The notes: a model not told the origin generated them from the sequence alone. A stretch of DNA of 64,000 nt from Streptomyces sp. P3 (GCA_016893485.2 JAFEKX020000001.1:3410001-3474000), one strand, 5' to 3'. Positions 1-15,120 are shown, counted from the first letter of the stretch. A program made the numbers and translations.

Positions 1-994
1 TGCCGCACGGTGGGCACGGAAGGCGCCGAGAACAGCAACGGAGCGCCCGCACCGGGGAGTTGGAGGAGGCTGCCCTCGACCACCGGCACGTCGTCCAGGG
101 TGTGCTGCACCTCGTAGGGCCGGTCGAGGGTGACACCCCGTCACTGGAGTACGTGTCGAGCCGGTTGCCCGTACTCGTGCCCAGCTGGTCCCGTGAGCTG
201 AAGTACAGCCGCCCGTCGGGGAGTTCGGCGGCGGAGGACTCGTTCGCGTTGTTCACCCCGGTGTAGGTCGCGTCCACGAACCCCAGCCGCCACGTCTCGC
301 CCCCGTCGTCGCTGTAGAGGTCGTGGCCGCCGTAGTACTTGGCCTCCTGACCGGTGTCGGTCGACCCGACGGGCGGGGCGGCGGAGTGGTTCGCCGGGAT
401 CACCAGCCGCCCCGCGTGCGGCCCCCGGGTGAGCGCGACCGCGTGCCCGGGCCCGGTGGCGTACCAGCGCCAACTGGGCAGCTTCACCTGCCCCGTGATG
501 TCGCGCGGCGGAGTGAAGTTCCGCCCGTCGTCCCAGCTGCGCTGCACGAACACGCGCCGGCTCTGCTGCGGCGTGACCTCGCCCCGCATGATCTGGCCCT
601 CGGTCACGGCCCCGCTGTTGTAGGAGGTGACCAGCACGATCGCGCCGGTGCGGGGGTCGACGACGGGGGCCGGGTTGCCCCGGGTGTCCCCGTCACCTGC
701 GGCCACCACCGCCGCCGGACCCCAGGTGCAGCCGCCGTCGGTGGAGCGTCTGAGGACGACGTCGATGTTGCCGGTGTCGCCCGCGCTGTTGTGCCGCCCC
801 TCGGCGAAGGCGAGGACCGTGCCCCGGCCGGTGACGACGGTCGCCGGGATGCGGTAGGTGTCGTAGCCGCCGTCTCCGGAGACGTAGGGCACGGACGACG
901 TGCAGCCGGAGTGCGCGGAGGCGGGCACCGTACCGACCGCGAACGGCGCGGCCAGTACGGCGGTGACGAGCAGCGTGCGGCTCAGGATGGTCAT
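1..994 (-). CDS. Secreted exo-alpha-sialidase, GH33 (partial, 3' end outside window)
   Basis: The start is ATG at 992-994, preceded by a purine-rich site (AAGGGAGAG). The first ~28 residues are a signal peptide ending in ASA-HS. The mature part opens with the sialidase YRIP arginine motif and FAEGR, and carries Asp-boxes (RSTDGGCTW, YSDDGGETW) of the six-bladed propeller. It should release terminal sialic acids from glycans outside the cell. One frame break lies near 139-142: adding one G restores a TLDRPYEVQH continuation. The gene runs off the left edge, so the remaining propeller blades and any C-terminal carbohydrate-binding module cannot be seen. Family assignment is strong; substrate is inferred. 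Confidence 0.85.
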   Translation of the reverse strand, partial: MTILSRTLLVTAVLAAPFAVGTVPASAHSGCTSSVPYVSGDGGYDTYRIPATVVTGRGTVLAFAEGRHNSAGDTGNIDVVLRRSTDGGCTWGPAAVVAAGDGDTRGNPAPVVDPRTGAIVLVTSYNSGAVTEGQIMRGEVTPQQSRRVFVQRSWDDGRNFTPPRDITGQVKLPSWRWYATGPGHAVALTRGPHAGRLVIPANHSAAPPVGSTDTGQEAKYYGGHDLYSDDGGETWRLGFVDATYTGVNNANESSAAELPDGRLYFSSRDQLGTSTGNRLDTYSSDGVSPSTGPTRCSTPWTTCRWSRAASSNSPVRALRCCSRRLPCPPCG

Positions 995-1141
995 CGCTCT
1001 CCCTTGCGGAGGTCGCCCGCGCGGGACGACGCCGACCTGTCCGTCACAGCCTCCCCGCAGTCACCGGCCCGGACGCGCGCCCTCCGGCGCGCACGACGAC
1101 GACCCACCTGTCTCGGCCACCACACCCCAACTCGCCCATGA

Positions 1142-1176
1142 CACGCCTGACGTGCGTGTTTCGCGTGTCAGGCGTG
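1142..1176. terminator. 10-bp inverted repeat between TerB-like gene and sialidase
   Basis: CACGCCTGAC (1142-1151) and GTCAGGCGTG (1167-1176) form a perfect 10-bp stem with a 15-nt loop. It lies 3' of the TerB-like gene and upstream of the sialidase, so it may terminate the former or be an operator of the latter. No U-run follows, which is usual in Streptomyces. Confidence 0.45.
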
Positions 1177-1282
1177 GTGAGCGCCCCGCGTTCGCGCGCA
1201 CGGCGGCACGCGGCGGACCGCGTCGAGGAGTTCGGCCGGAGGAGTGTCCACGCCGGTGCGGAAGGATCGGGGAGCGGTCCGC

Positions 1283-1929
1283 CTAGGACGGCGTCCGCGC
1301 CGCCGCCAGCAGCCGGGTCACGTCGTCCCCGCAGATGGTGAGCGCCGCGCCCACGGTCGCGAGGGCGTCGCGTTCGGCCGGTGTGTAGGGGCCGTCGGCG
1401 AGGGCGATGCGGGCGCCCTGGAGAAGGATGGACTCGCGTCCGGCGGGGGCGAGGTGGGGGCGAGCGGGTCGAGGGCCTCGTGCAGCTCTATGGCGAGTCC
1501 GGCACCGCTCGGTTCGCCGAAGACGCGGCCGGTGTCGGCGGCCAGGGCCTCGACGAGGGCGCCGAGCTGTTCCTCCGTGCAGTCCTGGAAGCCGGCGGCG
1601 CGCACGGTGCCCGCGGCGGCCTCCAGGGACGTACGGGCGCAGGTGCCGCCGGCCGCGAGGACGGCGAGGGCGACCGTGTGCACGGCGTCGCGGAGCATCG
1701 CGGAGAAGCGGGTGGTGGTGGGGTGGTCGAGGACGTCGGTGCCGTAGTGGCCCTGGCAGGCGGCGCACTCGACGACCGGCCCCGTGTCACCGCGTGGCAG
1801 CACCGGCATGCCGAGCAGGGTGAAGCGGCGGCGCCCGGTGAGCCGCTGGTAGTTGCGGTCCCCCCCGCAGCCCGGGCAGAAGAACTCGCCGTCTCCGACG
1901 CTGGTCCACGCGGTACGGATGCCCAGCAC
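1283..1929 (-). CDS. TerB-family (tellurite-resistance-like) zinc-ribbon protein
   Basis: About 215 aa from a GTG start (1927-1929). The N-terminus has a CPGC motif followed ~35 residues later by CAAC, a probable zinc ribbon. The rest is helical and TerB-like: two similar halves with acidic metal-binding character and the C-terminal LLQGARIALADGPYTPAE repeat. One missing C near 1455-1459 splits it into two frames; restoring it gives a product ending VTRLLAAARTPS. TerB-like proteins are implicated in membrane-associated metal stress responses; nothing here shows a specific function. The gene is alone, between the sialidase promoter and leuA. Confidence 0.7.
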
Positions 1930-2114
1930 GCGCGCTGCACGGCCCTCATGGACAACTCGGCCGTCTCGTCCCCGTTCTGGCAGCACGTCGCACCTCCGTA
2001 ACGCCGCGGCAACATCGCCGCGCTGGCGTGATGTTAGCCACATTGTCGAGCCGGAGTCAGTACCCCGGACGAGACCTCTCCGTGACCTGCACACGGATTG
2101 GCCGGGAAACGACG

Positions 2115-2149
2115 GGGCCCCGCCCGCCGGAGACCGGCGTACGGGGCCC
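2115..2149 (-). terminator. leuA terminator hairpin
   Basis: GGGCCCCG (2115-2122) pairs with CGGGGCCC (2142-2149), with a second small CCGG/CCGG stem inside. It sits 34 bases past the leuA stop codon. Confidence 0.65.
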
Positions 2150-2182
2150 TTCGACGACGGGTAAACCGCCGGTCAGGATGGT

Positions 2183-4045
<1,863 letters not shown>

Positions 4046-4212
4046 TCAGCAGAGTAGCCGAGACGTGCGCCGTGCGAGGGGCCGTATCACTATGCGGGAC
4101 ATCCGCCGTCGTATACCACTCTGCGCTACGAGTCTGTGATGAATGTCCGCGTTTTCCACCAATCATGGTTGCCGGTAGTGACATCTCCATCACCCGGTGC
4201 CAGGGTGCCGCC

Positions 4213-5280
4213 ATGACGACTCACGGGGGCTTCGAGCCCGTCTTCTGCACGATCGTCCCGCCGCATGTCCTCGACAAGCTCGCCCAGCACGAGGACCCCG
4301 CGCTCTCCGGTCCCGCCCGCCAGACCCTGGAGCGCGACGCCTGGGAGCGCACCCACCGCCGGCTGACCACCGTCATCGGCGCCCCGTCGATCGCCGCGCC
4401 GGTCGCGTCCGACAAGCCGCGGCGCACGATCTACGACGCCCGGCACAAGCAGGACCTGCCGGGGAAGAAGGTGCGCGCCGAGAGCGACGACCCCGGCAAG
4501 GACGCCACCGTCAACCGCGCCTTCGCCGGCCTCGGCGCCACCTTCGAGCTGTACCTCAACGCCTTCAACCGGCACTCCATCGACGGCCAGGGCCTGCCGC
4601 TCAACGCGTCCGTGCACTACGACGTGAAGTACGACAACGCGTTCTGGAACGGCGAGCAGATGGTGTTCGGCGACGGCGACGGCGAGCTGTTCCTCGACTT
4701 CACCATCCCGGTCGACGTCATCGGCCACGAACTCACCCACGGCGTCACCCAGTACAGCGCGAACCTGACCTACTACGGCCAGTCCGGCGCCCTGAACGAG
4801 TCGGTCTCCGACGTCTTCGGCTCGCTCATCAAGCAGTACACGCTCGGCCAGACCGCCGCCGACGCCGACTGGCTGATCGGCGCCGGCCTGCTCGCCCCGC
4901 GCGTCTCGGGCGTCGCCCTGCGCTCCATGAAGGCCCCGGGCACGGCCTACGACGACGACGCCCTCGGCAAGGACCCGCAGCCCGCGACGATGGACGACTT
5001 CGTCAACACGGGCAGCGACAACGGCGGCGTGCACATCAACTCCGGCATCCCCAACCACGCCTTCTACCTGGTCGCCGACGCCATCGGCGGCCATGCCTGG
5101 GAGAAGGCGGGCCAGATCTGGTACGACGTCCTCACCGGCGGCGAGCTGAAGAAGGACGCCCTGTTCGCGGACTTCGCGAAGCTCACGGTGGCCGCCGCGA
5201 CGGCGCGGTTCGGGGACGGCGGCGAGGAGTTGCAGGCCGTGACGAAGGCGTGGGAACAGGTCGGAGTGCCGACGTCGTAG
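4213..5280 (+). CDS. Protealysin-like M4 metalloprotease without signal peptide
   Basis: 355 aa, unbroken. Zinc-metalloprotease of the thermolysin family: HELTH (His172, Glu173, His176), third zinc ligand Glu196 in NESVSDVFG, and the active-site His282 in GIPNHAFYLVA. There is no signal peptide. The N-terminus carries a short propeptide with FCTIVPPHVLDKLA (residues 11-24), the PPxxL-type motif of protealysin precursors, instead of the long thermolysin prepropeptide. It should therefore fold in the cytoplasm as a small autoprocessing zymogen. The start at 4213 is chosen because the protealysin propeptide begins there; the frame is open further upstream but runs into the leuA leader. The next gene encodes its inhibitor. 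Confidence 0.9.
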   Translation: MTTHGGFEPVFCTIVPPHVLDKLAQHEDPALSGPARQTLERDAWERTHRRLTTVIGAPSIAAPVASDKPRRTIYDARHKQDLPGKKVRAESDDPGKDATVNRAFAGLGATFELYLNAFNRHSIDGQGLPLNASVHYDVKYDNAFWNGEQMVFGDGDGELFLDFTIPVDVIGHELTHGVTQYSANLTYYGQSGALNESVSDVFGSLIKQYTLGQTAADADWLIGAGLLAPRVSGVALRSMKAPGTAYDDDALGKDPQPATMDDFVNTGSDNGGVHINSGIPNHAFYLVADAIGGHAWEKAGQIWYDVLTGGELKKDALFADFAKLTVAAATARFGDGGEELQAVTKAWEQVGVPTS

Positions 5281-5325
5281 TCGCGGCAGTCGCGCCGGAC
5301 CCGTATCCGTACTAGACAGGGGCCC

Positions 5326-5592
5326 ATGCGTATTCAGGTACGGCGCACGGGTGGTTTCGGCGGTATCCAGCGCCGCGGCGAGGTCGACACCTCGACGCGG
5401 CCCGACGCCCACGAGTGGCACACGCTGGCCGAACGGGCGGTCGCCGCCGGGCACAGCGCGCCCACGACGGGCGTCCCGGACGGCTTCCACTACGAGATCA
5501 CGGTGGACGGGAAAACGGTGCACACGGCCGACCCCCGGCTCACCGACGATCAACGGGAGCTGATCTCAAGGGTGTTGAAGGAAGGCGCCTGA
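5326..5592 (+). CDS. Emfourin-type inhibitor of protealysin-like protease
   Basis: 88 aa, starting 45 bases after the M4 protease stop, in the same direction. It has the emfourin pattern: an N-terminal beta strand MRIQVRRTGGFGGI, then the RGEVDTS segment, and a C-terminal helix LTDDQRELISRVL. Emfourin (M4in), first described in Serratia, is a slow tight-binding protein inhibitor of protealysin encoded beside the protease gene; this locus has the same order. The pair probably keeps the intracellular protease in check. No cysteine or signal peptide is present. Confidence 0.8.
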   Translation: MRIQVRRTGGFGGIQRRGEVDTSTRPDAHEWHTLAERAVAAGHSAPTTGVPDGFHYEITVDGKTVHTADPRLTDDQRELISRVLKEGA

Positions 5593-5603
5593 GCGGATGT
5601 CCT

Positions 5604-5637
5604 CGGGCGGGCGTAACTGCTTGTTCACGCCCGCCCG
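5604..5637 (+). terminator. Terminator after the protease-inhibitor pair
   Basis: CGGGCGGGCGT (5604-5614) and ACGCCCGCCCG (5627-5637) form a perfect 11-bp stem with a 12-nt loop, directly after the emfourin gene. Confidence 0.7.
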
Positions 5638-6983
<1,346 letters not shown>

Positions 6984-6987
<4 letters not shown>

Positions 6988-8277
6988 CGACGACGGGGAG
7001 TTCGGTGGACGACGGCAACCCAGCTTCCGCTACGGCCACTTCGGAACTCGCGCTCGCCGAGCCCGTCGAACGGGTGGGCCGGGGCTGGACGTCCACGCTC
7101 TCCCTCGCCAACGGGGCGATCTGGGTGGGCTGGTACGGCCCGCTGCAGATCCTCCTCGCCTCCCAGGCCAAGGACTTCGCGCCCGGCACCGGCATGTCCA
7201 AGGAGACGATGCTCGCCTGGGTGACCGGCGCGGGCGCGCTGGTGTCGCTGGTCGCCAATCCGCTCTTCGGCGCGCTGTCCGACCGGACGACGGCACGGTG
7301 GGGGCGCCGTACGCCGTGGATCGTCGGCGGGGCCGCGGGCGGGGCGCTGTCGTTGCTGCTGCTCGCGGGGGCGGGCGGGGTGTGGACGATGGCGGCGGGC
7401 TGGTGTCTGGTCCAGCTCACCCTGAACGCAGCCTTCGCGGCGATCACGGCGGCCGTGCCGGACCGGGTGCCGCGGCTCCAACGGGGTTCTGTGGGCGGCT
7501 GGTTGGGTGCCGCGCAGATCCTGGGCGTGGTCGGCGGTACGGGGCTGGCGACGGCGGCCGGGGGCATCGGCGCGGGCTATGTGGCGTGCGCGGTGTTCAC
7601 GGCGGTGGGCGTGCTGCCGTACGTGCTGCGGTACAAGGATCTCCAACTGCCGCCCGCCGCACGGCCGGTGTGGTCCTGGCCGGGTTTCGTGCGGGGTTCT
7701 GGCTGAGCCCGCGCCGGTACCCGGACCTGGGCTGGGCGTGGTTGACCCGGTTCCTGATCAACCTGAGCAATGCGCTGGTGCTGCTGTATCTGCTGTACTA
7801 CCTGCGTGACCGCCTGCACTACCACGACCCCGACCAGGGCGTCCTGATCCTCACGGCGGTGAACGGTCTGACGCTGCTGGCCACGGTCGTGGTCGGCGGG
7901 GTGTGGTCCGACCGGGTCGGCCGCCGCAAGCCGTTCGTGATCTGGTCCGGCGTGCTGATGGCGGTCGCGACGGCGGTCCTCGCGGGCTGGCAGACCTGGC
8001 CGGGCGCGATCACCGCGGCGGCGGTCCTGGGCATCGGGTTCGGCGTCTTCACGTCGGTCGACTTCGCCCTGATGACGGACGTGCTCCCGAAGGCCCTGGA
8101 CCGCGGCAAGGACCTCGGTGTCATCAACGTCGCCAACGCCCTCCCCCAGGTCGCCGCCCCCGCCCTCGCCGCGCCGATCGTGACGTATCTGGGCGGGTAC
8201 CGGGTGCTGTATCTGGTGTCCGCGGTGATCGGGATGGCGGGGGCGTTGCTGGTGCGGCGGATTCGGGGGTGGACTGA
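6984..8277 (+). CDS. MFS transporter, probable beta-glucoside importer
   Basis: About 431 aa with 12 predicted membrane segments. It has the MFS loop motifs GALSDRTTARWGRRTPWI and GVWSDRVGRRKPF between TM2-3 and TM8-9. ATG overlaps the glucosidase stop (ATGA), which suggests it imports the disaccharide cut by that enzyme. Two frame breaks: a missing G at 7692-7696 (restoring RGFWLSPRRYP) and probably another in the G-run at 8264-8268. With the second restored, the protein ends RRIRGVD at 8277. Without it the frame runs on to 8347 over the convergent gene. Sugar specificity is inferred only from the neighbour. Confidence 0.8.
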
Positions 8278-8292
8278 GGCCGTACGCCTGCG

Positions 8293-9146
8293 TCAGAGCA
8301 CTCCGGCGTCCCGTGCCGACCACGCCGTCGGGAACATCGGGCGGTAGCCCAGTTCGCGGCGGATGCGTTCCGTGGACATGATGCCGAACCAGGGGTCCGG
8401 GTCCGTGTTCCGGGCGAGTTCGGCGGGGATCTCGACGCCGTTGAGCAGGTGGATGTCGACCGCGGTGACCGGGGCGTCGTCGGCGATGTTGTAGACGCGG
8501 CCGGCGATCCCCGGGGTGTGCAGGACGCGCAGGAGGCCCTGGGCGACGTCCGTGTGGTGGCCCATGTGGAGGCGCTGGTTCGAGGCCCAATGGGCCGCCC
8601 ACTGGAGGGCGTTGGCCAGGTGGGGTCGCCCTCGCCGTAGACGAATGGGAGTCGGGCGACACGTACGTCCATGTCGGTGAGCGCGAGGAGTTCACGCTCG
8701 GCCGCCACCTTCGACTCGTTGTACGCGCCCCACATCTGGCCGCCGGGGCGGCTCTCGTCCTCCTCGGTCAGCGGGCGGCCACGTCCCGAGCCGTAGATCA
8801 TCCCGGTGCTGACCTGGACGAAGCGGCGTACGCCCGAGGTCAGTGCGGCCCGGCCGAGGGCGACCGCGGCGGTGTGGTTGACGGCCCAGGCCTCGTCGTC
8901 CGGTACGCCGCGGAAGGACGCGGCGACGTTCACGACCGCGTCGACGCCGGAGACCGCCTTGCCGAGGGCGTCCTCGTCGCGCAGATCACCGAGTACGACC
9001 TCGGCGCCCAGCTCCGCGAACCGTTCGCCGCGGGCCGCGTCCCGGACCAGTACCCGTACGCGCTCCCCCGGCCCGGTCCGCGCCAGCAGCCTCGGTACGA
9101 AGCGGCGTCCGACCTGTCCTGTCGAGCCTGTCACCAGTGTCAGCAT
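8293..9146 (-). CDS. NAD-dependent epimerase/dehydratase (extended SDR)
   Basis: About 284 aa. Rossmann motif TGSTGQVGRR near the N-terminus, LGDLRDEDAL adenine-ring segment, catalytic YNESK (YxxxK), and STGMIYG active-site Ser/Thr region. Acts on an unknown, probably sugar-nucleotide or ketone, substrate in the cytoplasm. One missing C at 8626-8629 splits the gene after VYGEGDP; restored, it continues HLANALQWAAHW. The gene is divergent from an XRE-family regulator 118 bases away, which may control it. Confidence 0.8.
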
Positions 9147-9194
9147 GTCGTGCTCCTCTCGTCTCCGACCAGCTTTGGGCAGCTGGGCCCGTAC

Positions 9195-9231
9195 CGGGAG
9201 AGACCTCCCGATCAGGGATCAACAGTCCCTG
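9195..9231. promoter_or_regulatory. Candidate operators between SDR and XRE-family regulator genes
   Basis: Two inverted repeats in the divergent spacer: CGGGAG-N4-CTCCCG (9195-9210) and CAGGGA-N7-TCCCTG (9213-9231). Position fits autoregulation by the adjacent HTH protein. Functional assignment is inference. Confidence 0.4.
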
Positions 9232-9264
9232 GATAAGCCGGGCGGACGGGCGCACCCTGGAAGG

Positions 9265-10224
9265 GTGAACCGAGCCGAACTCGCCGACTTCCTGCGCCGC
9301 GGCCGGGCCCGCCTTGACCCCGCCGACGTGGGCCTCACGGCCGGCGCCCGCCGCCGTACGCCCGGGCTGCGCCGCGAGGAGGTGGCCCAGCTGGCCGGGA
9401 TGTCCGTGGACTACTACACGCGGCTCGAGCAGTCCCGTGGCCCGCGGCCGTCCCGCCAGATGCTGACGGCGCTCGCGCGGGCGCTGCGCCTGACGGACGA
9501 CGAACGCGACCACCTGTTCCACCTGACCGGTGAGGAGCCACCGCGCCGGGGCGCCCCGACGGGACATCTGCGACCAGGCCTCCTGCTGGTGCTGGACCGG
9601 CTGCACGACACCCCGGCGCACGTGTCGAGCGACTGCGGCGAGATGATCGCGCAGAACGCGATGTCGCGGGCGCTGTCGGGTGACGCGCTGGCGAGGCCGC
9701 CCCGGGAGCGCAACCTGCTCCGGCGGTTCTTCCTGGACCCGGCCGCCCGGGAGATGTTCCCGCCGGAGGACGTGCCCGAGCACGCCCGTCTCCACGTGGC
9801 GAATCTACGGGCGGTGGCCGCGGCCCGCCCCGACGATCCCGAGCCGGCCGCGCTGGTGGCCGAACTCCGGTCGTCCAGCGAGGAGTTCGCCCGCCTGTGG
9901 GAGGACCACGAGGTGGCCGTACGCCGCCAGTCCACCAAGCGGTTCCGTCACCCGCTGGTAGGTCTCCTGGAGCTGGACTGCGAGATCCTCCTGAACCAGG
10001 ACGCCCACCACCTCCTGATCATCCACACGGCCCGCCCCGGCACGGAGTCGCACGAACGCCTCCAGCTCCTCAGGGTGATCGGCCTCCAGGACATGTCCCC
10101 CCGCGCCGGCACCCTGATCACGACGGGGAACGCCGACGCGCCGACCGACGGCGCGTGTCCGGAAGTACCCCGTCCGGATTTCGCCCTTGCTCTCCCCGTC
10201 CCCCGCGCATCAATGGAACCGTAA
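9265..10224 (+). CDS. XRE-family regulator with MmyB-like ligand domain
   Basis: 319 aa from GTG at 9265. The N-terminal helix-turn-helix has the family hallmark RRRTPGLRREEVAQLAGMSVDYYTRLEQ (residues ~28-55). The remaining ~200 residues are the MmyB-like domain that binds a small hydrophobic ligand, with LLRRFFLDPAAREMF and FRHPLVGLLELDCE. Such regulators are usually single-gene repressors of a divergently encoded oxidoreductase, here the SDR gene. The last ~35 residues after SPRAGTLITT are atypical and may reflect another indel near the 3' end. Confidence 0.85.
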   Translation: MNRAELADFLRRGRARLDPADVGLTAGARRRTPGLRREEVAQLAGMSVDYYTRLEQSRGPRPSRQMLTALARALRLTDDERDHLFHLTGEEPPRRGAPTGHLRPGLLLVLDRLHDTPAHVSSDCGEMIAQNAMSRALSGDALARPPRERNLLRRFFLDPAAREMFPPEDVPEHARLHVANLRAVAAARPDDPEPAALVAELRSSSEEFARLWEDHEVAVRRQSTKRFRHPLVGLLELDCEILLNQDAHHLLIIHTARPGTESHERLQLLRVIGLQDMSPRAGTLITTGNADAPTDGACPEVPRPDFALALPVPRASMEP

Positions 10225-10227
10225 GTT

Positions 10228-10242
10228 CCGACGGACCGTCAG
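10228..10242 (+). promoter_or_regulatory. 15-bp palindrome upstream of small secreted protein
   Basis: CCGACGGACCGTCAG, a near-perfect palindrome (CTGACGG-N-CCGTCAG). It ends 105 bases before the ATG at 10348. The same motif lies at exactly the same distance before the next gene (10885-10899). Probable binding site for a shared regulator. Confidence 0.6.
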
Positions 10243-10347
10243 ATGCTGGCTCGTGTGGCGTACCGCACCGCGTTCGCGGGTGTGTCTGAGGTGTTCTCCC
10301 GTCCGTCCCCACATGGCATTCCCAGACACGGGAAGGGAACCAGACCC

Positions 10348-10833
10348 ATGAAAGGCAAGCTCAGAAGCAGGCGGATCGGCACGGGTGCGGCCCTGGTGAC
10401 GGGGGTCCTCGCGGCCACCTCGCTGGCGTTCGCGCCCAGTGCGCTCGCCGTCACTCCCCAGACGGCGACGATCACCGCGGACTGCGGCATCTTCGGCGGC
10501 GGCGCGGCCACGATCACGGCCACGCAGGACGGCACGGCGGCGACGGTCACCGTCACCTCGTCCATCACCGCCCCGCTCGCCCTGTCGCAGGACTCCATCT
10601 CCTCCACCTTCACGTTCGTGAACGCGAGCGGCGGCACCACCGTCTTCAGCGGGACGAAGAACCCGGCCATGGCGACCGGCGACCCCGTCACCGTCGGTCC
10701 GCTCAGCGGCACCGTCGCCTCCGGTGACAGCCTGGAGGCGTACGGCGGCTCGCTGCAGATGACCATCTTCGGCATCGCCGTGACCTGTACGGCCACCGAG
10801 GCGCAGTCGCCGGGGCCGTTCGTGTTCGACTGA
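10348..10833 (+). CDS. Small secreted protein of surface locus
   Basis: 161 aa, unbroken. Ribosome site GGGAAGGGAA before ATG. Signal peptide of ~34 residues with a twin-Arg-like RSRRIG start and cleavage after ALA. The mature part is Thr/Ala/Ser/Gly-rich with two cysteines (ITADCGIF near the start, VTCTATEA near the end) that may form a disulphide, and it looks all-beta. No known family is recognised. It is followed by a WxL-like secreted protein and a DUF916-type membrane protein, and shares an upstream palindrome with the former. Probably a cell-surface component. Confidence 0.75.
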   Translation: MKGKLRSRRIGTGAALVTGVLAATSLAFAPSALAVTPQTATITADCGIFGGGAATITATQDGTAATVTVTSSITAPLALSQDSISSTFTFVNASGGTTVFSGTKNPAMATGDPVTVGPLSGTVASGDSLEAYGGSLQMTIFGIAVTCTATEAQSPGPFVFD

Positions 10834-10842
10834 GAATTCCCC

Positions 10843-10861
10843 ACGGCCCCAACTGGGCCGT
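10843..10861 (+). terminator. Candidate terminator after small secreted protein
   Basis: ACGGCCC (10843-10849) and GGGCCGT (10855-10861) form a 7-bp stem with a 5-nt loop, 9 bases after the stop codon. Confidence 0.45.
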
Positions 10862-10884
10862 CGGTTCCCGCCGTTGAGCAGGAA

Positions 10885-10899
10885 CTGACGGCCCATCAG
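10885..10899 (+). promoter_or_regulatory. 15-bp palindrome upstream of WxL-like gene
   Basis: CTGACGGCCCATCAG, 12 of 15 bases identical to the site at 10228-10242 and also ending 105 bases before the start codon (11005). Likely the same operator. Confidence 0.6.
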
Positions 10900-11004
10900 T
10901 TTGTTGGCCCTTCTCCATTGACTTCTCACGCGATCCCCACATCAATGCCCCCTGTGGGCGCGGACGAGCCGCTGTGCCCACCGTCCTCAGGAGGGGGCAC
11001 AGCC

Positions 11005-12320
11005 ATGGCTACGACATCCCGAAGACGCCGTTGGGCGTCACTGCTGGGGGTGACCGCGCTCGCGGTCGCCACCGGCGGTGCGCTGGCCTGTCCGGCCGGT
11101 GCGTCCACGAACGTGGACTTCCCGACGCACTGCATCCCGCCGGCGGTCGCGGGCATCCCGCCGATCGACGGCACCACGACCGCCGCGATCACGGTGGACA
11201 ACACCGCGCCGAAGGTCGGCGACACCGTCACCGTGACGTACACGGTGGTCAAGCCCGCCGCCAGCAACCCGACCGCGATCGCGCTGCCGGCCGACATCAT
11301 GACGCCCACCGGGAAGGTCACCTCGGCGGTGCCCAGACCGGCAGTGTCACGGTGGCCGGGCCCAAGAAGAACGACCCGGTGCCGGGCAACGGCGCCTTCC
11401 CGTCGTTCTCCATGACCGGCACCTTCACGGTCACCACCCCGGGCGCGATCACCCTCTCGCCCGGCGACTACAACATCCACACCAGCTACATCCTGGAGCT
11501 GGACACCCCCTGCACGGTGACGAACCCGCCGGCGCCGGTCTCCGAGACCGTCACCGCGACCGCCACCACCCCGGTCAACACCCGTGCGATCAGCCTGGGT
11601 TCGGCCTCCGGGAACGCCGGTGACAGCGTCACCGTGACCGGCAGCAACTTCACCCCGGGTGCCACCGTGACCCTGGCCGGGCGGTCCGGTACCGCGCAGA
11701 CCGCGGACACGGCGACCGTCACGGCCAGTGCCAGTGGTGGCATTAGTGGTTCTCTCGTCGTCAACGACAAGACGACCACCGGTGTCGTGGCCTACGAAGG
11801 CAGTGCGTGGAGTGCCGATCTGGGTGCCGGTCCCGCCGCCTACGTCGTCAACGACACCACGCCCGTTCCGCCGGGGAGTCAGAAGCTGACGACCACCGTC
11901 AAGGCGGGCACGCTGTCCATGGCGCAGGCCGGGGACGCCGTGGGTCTGTCCGCGGTCGACTTCGGCAAGGGCGGTGCCTCCACGGGCGCCCTCAACACGG
12001 TGACGGTCCAGGACTTCCGCGGCGGACCCGCGGGCTGGTCCCTGACCGGCAAGGTCACCGACTTCACCGGTCCCGGCGCCAAGATCGATGCCGGGGCGCT
12101 GAGTTGGACCCCCGCCTGTGCCACCAAGGCGGGCAGCCCGAGCACGTGTGTCGCCGGTTCGGCGGGCACGGTGGGCACCTCGGGAGCGACGCTCGCGTCC
12201 ACGCCCGACGGCACGCTCACCGGCGGTCAGTTCACCGTCGACGCCGGACTCTCCCTGAACGTACCGGCGTTCACGCCCCCGGGCTCGTACTCCGGCGTTC
12301 TGACGCTCACGCTCACCTGA
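11005..12320 (+). CDS. Secreted WxL-like surface protein with Ig-like repeat region
   Basis: About 438 aa. AGGAGGGGG ribosome site, then a signal peptide of ~35 residues (ends GALACPAGAS). The middle is Thr-rich with an IPT/TIG-like segment (GNAGDSVTVTGSNFTPGATVTL). The C-terminal ~150 residues resemble a WxL domain: GWSLTGKVTDF, then a final PGSYSGVLTLTLT where Firmicute proteins have YxxxLTWTL. WxL domains attach non-covalently to peptidoglycan. One missing G near 11326 breaks the frame after GKVTS. The following DUF916-type gene is the usual partner family of WxL proteins. WxL assignment is by pattern, moderate confidence. Confidence 0.7.
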
Positions 12321-12395
12321 CCGTCCCGCTCACCTCCGGTGGCCGGGCGCCCGCACCCGCCCGACCGCCACACCTCGTCCGTGGGGTCCGCACCC

Positions 12396-14967
<2,572 letters not shown>

Positions 14968-15120
14968 CGGTGTGGGGGCTCGTCAGAGGGTCACCGGCTC
15001 GGGTTTCCGGTTGTGCACAGGGGTGTTTCCGTGACGTTTCATTGCGGCAGGGTTTCCGGAAGCTCACCGCGAGGGGCGCGGGTGGACTGTTGTGCGGCGG
15101 GGGCTTGTGGATCAGGGACA

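Noticed and set aside
8278..8347. C-terminal extension of the sugar MFS transporter over the convergent SDR gene
   Set aside because: A lost G at 8264-8268 removes the natural stop; with it the protein ends RRIRGVD at 8277 and the corrected length is a whole number of codons.
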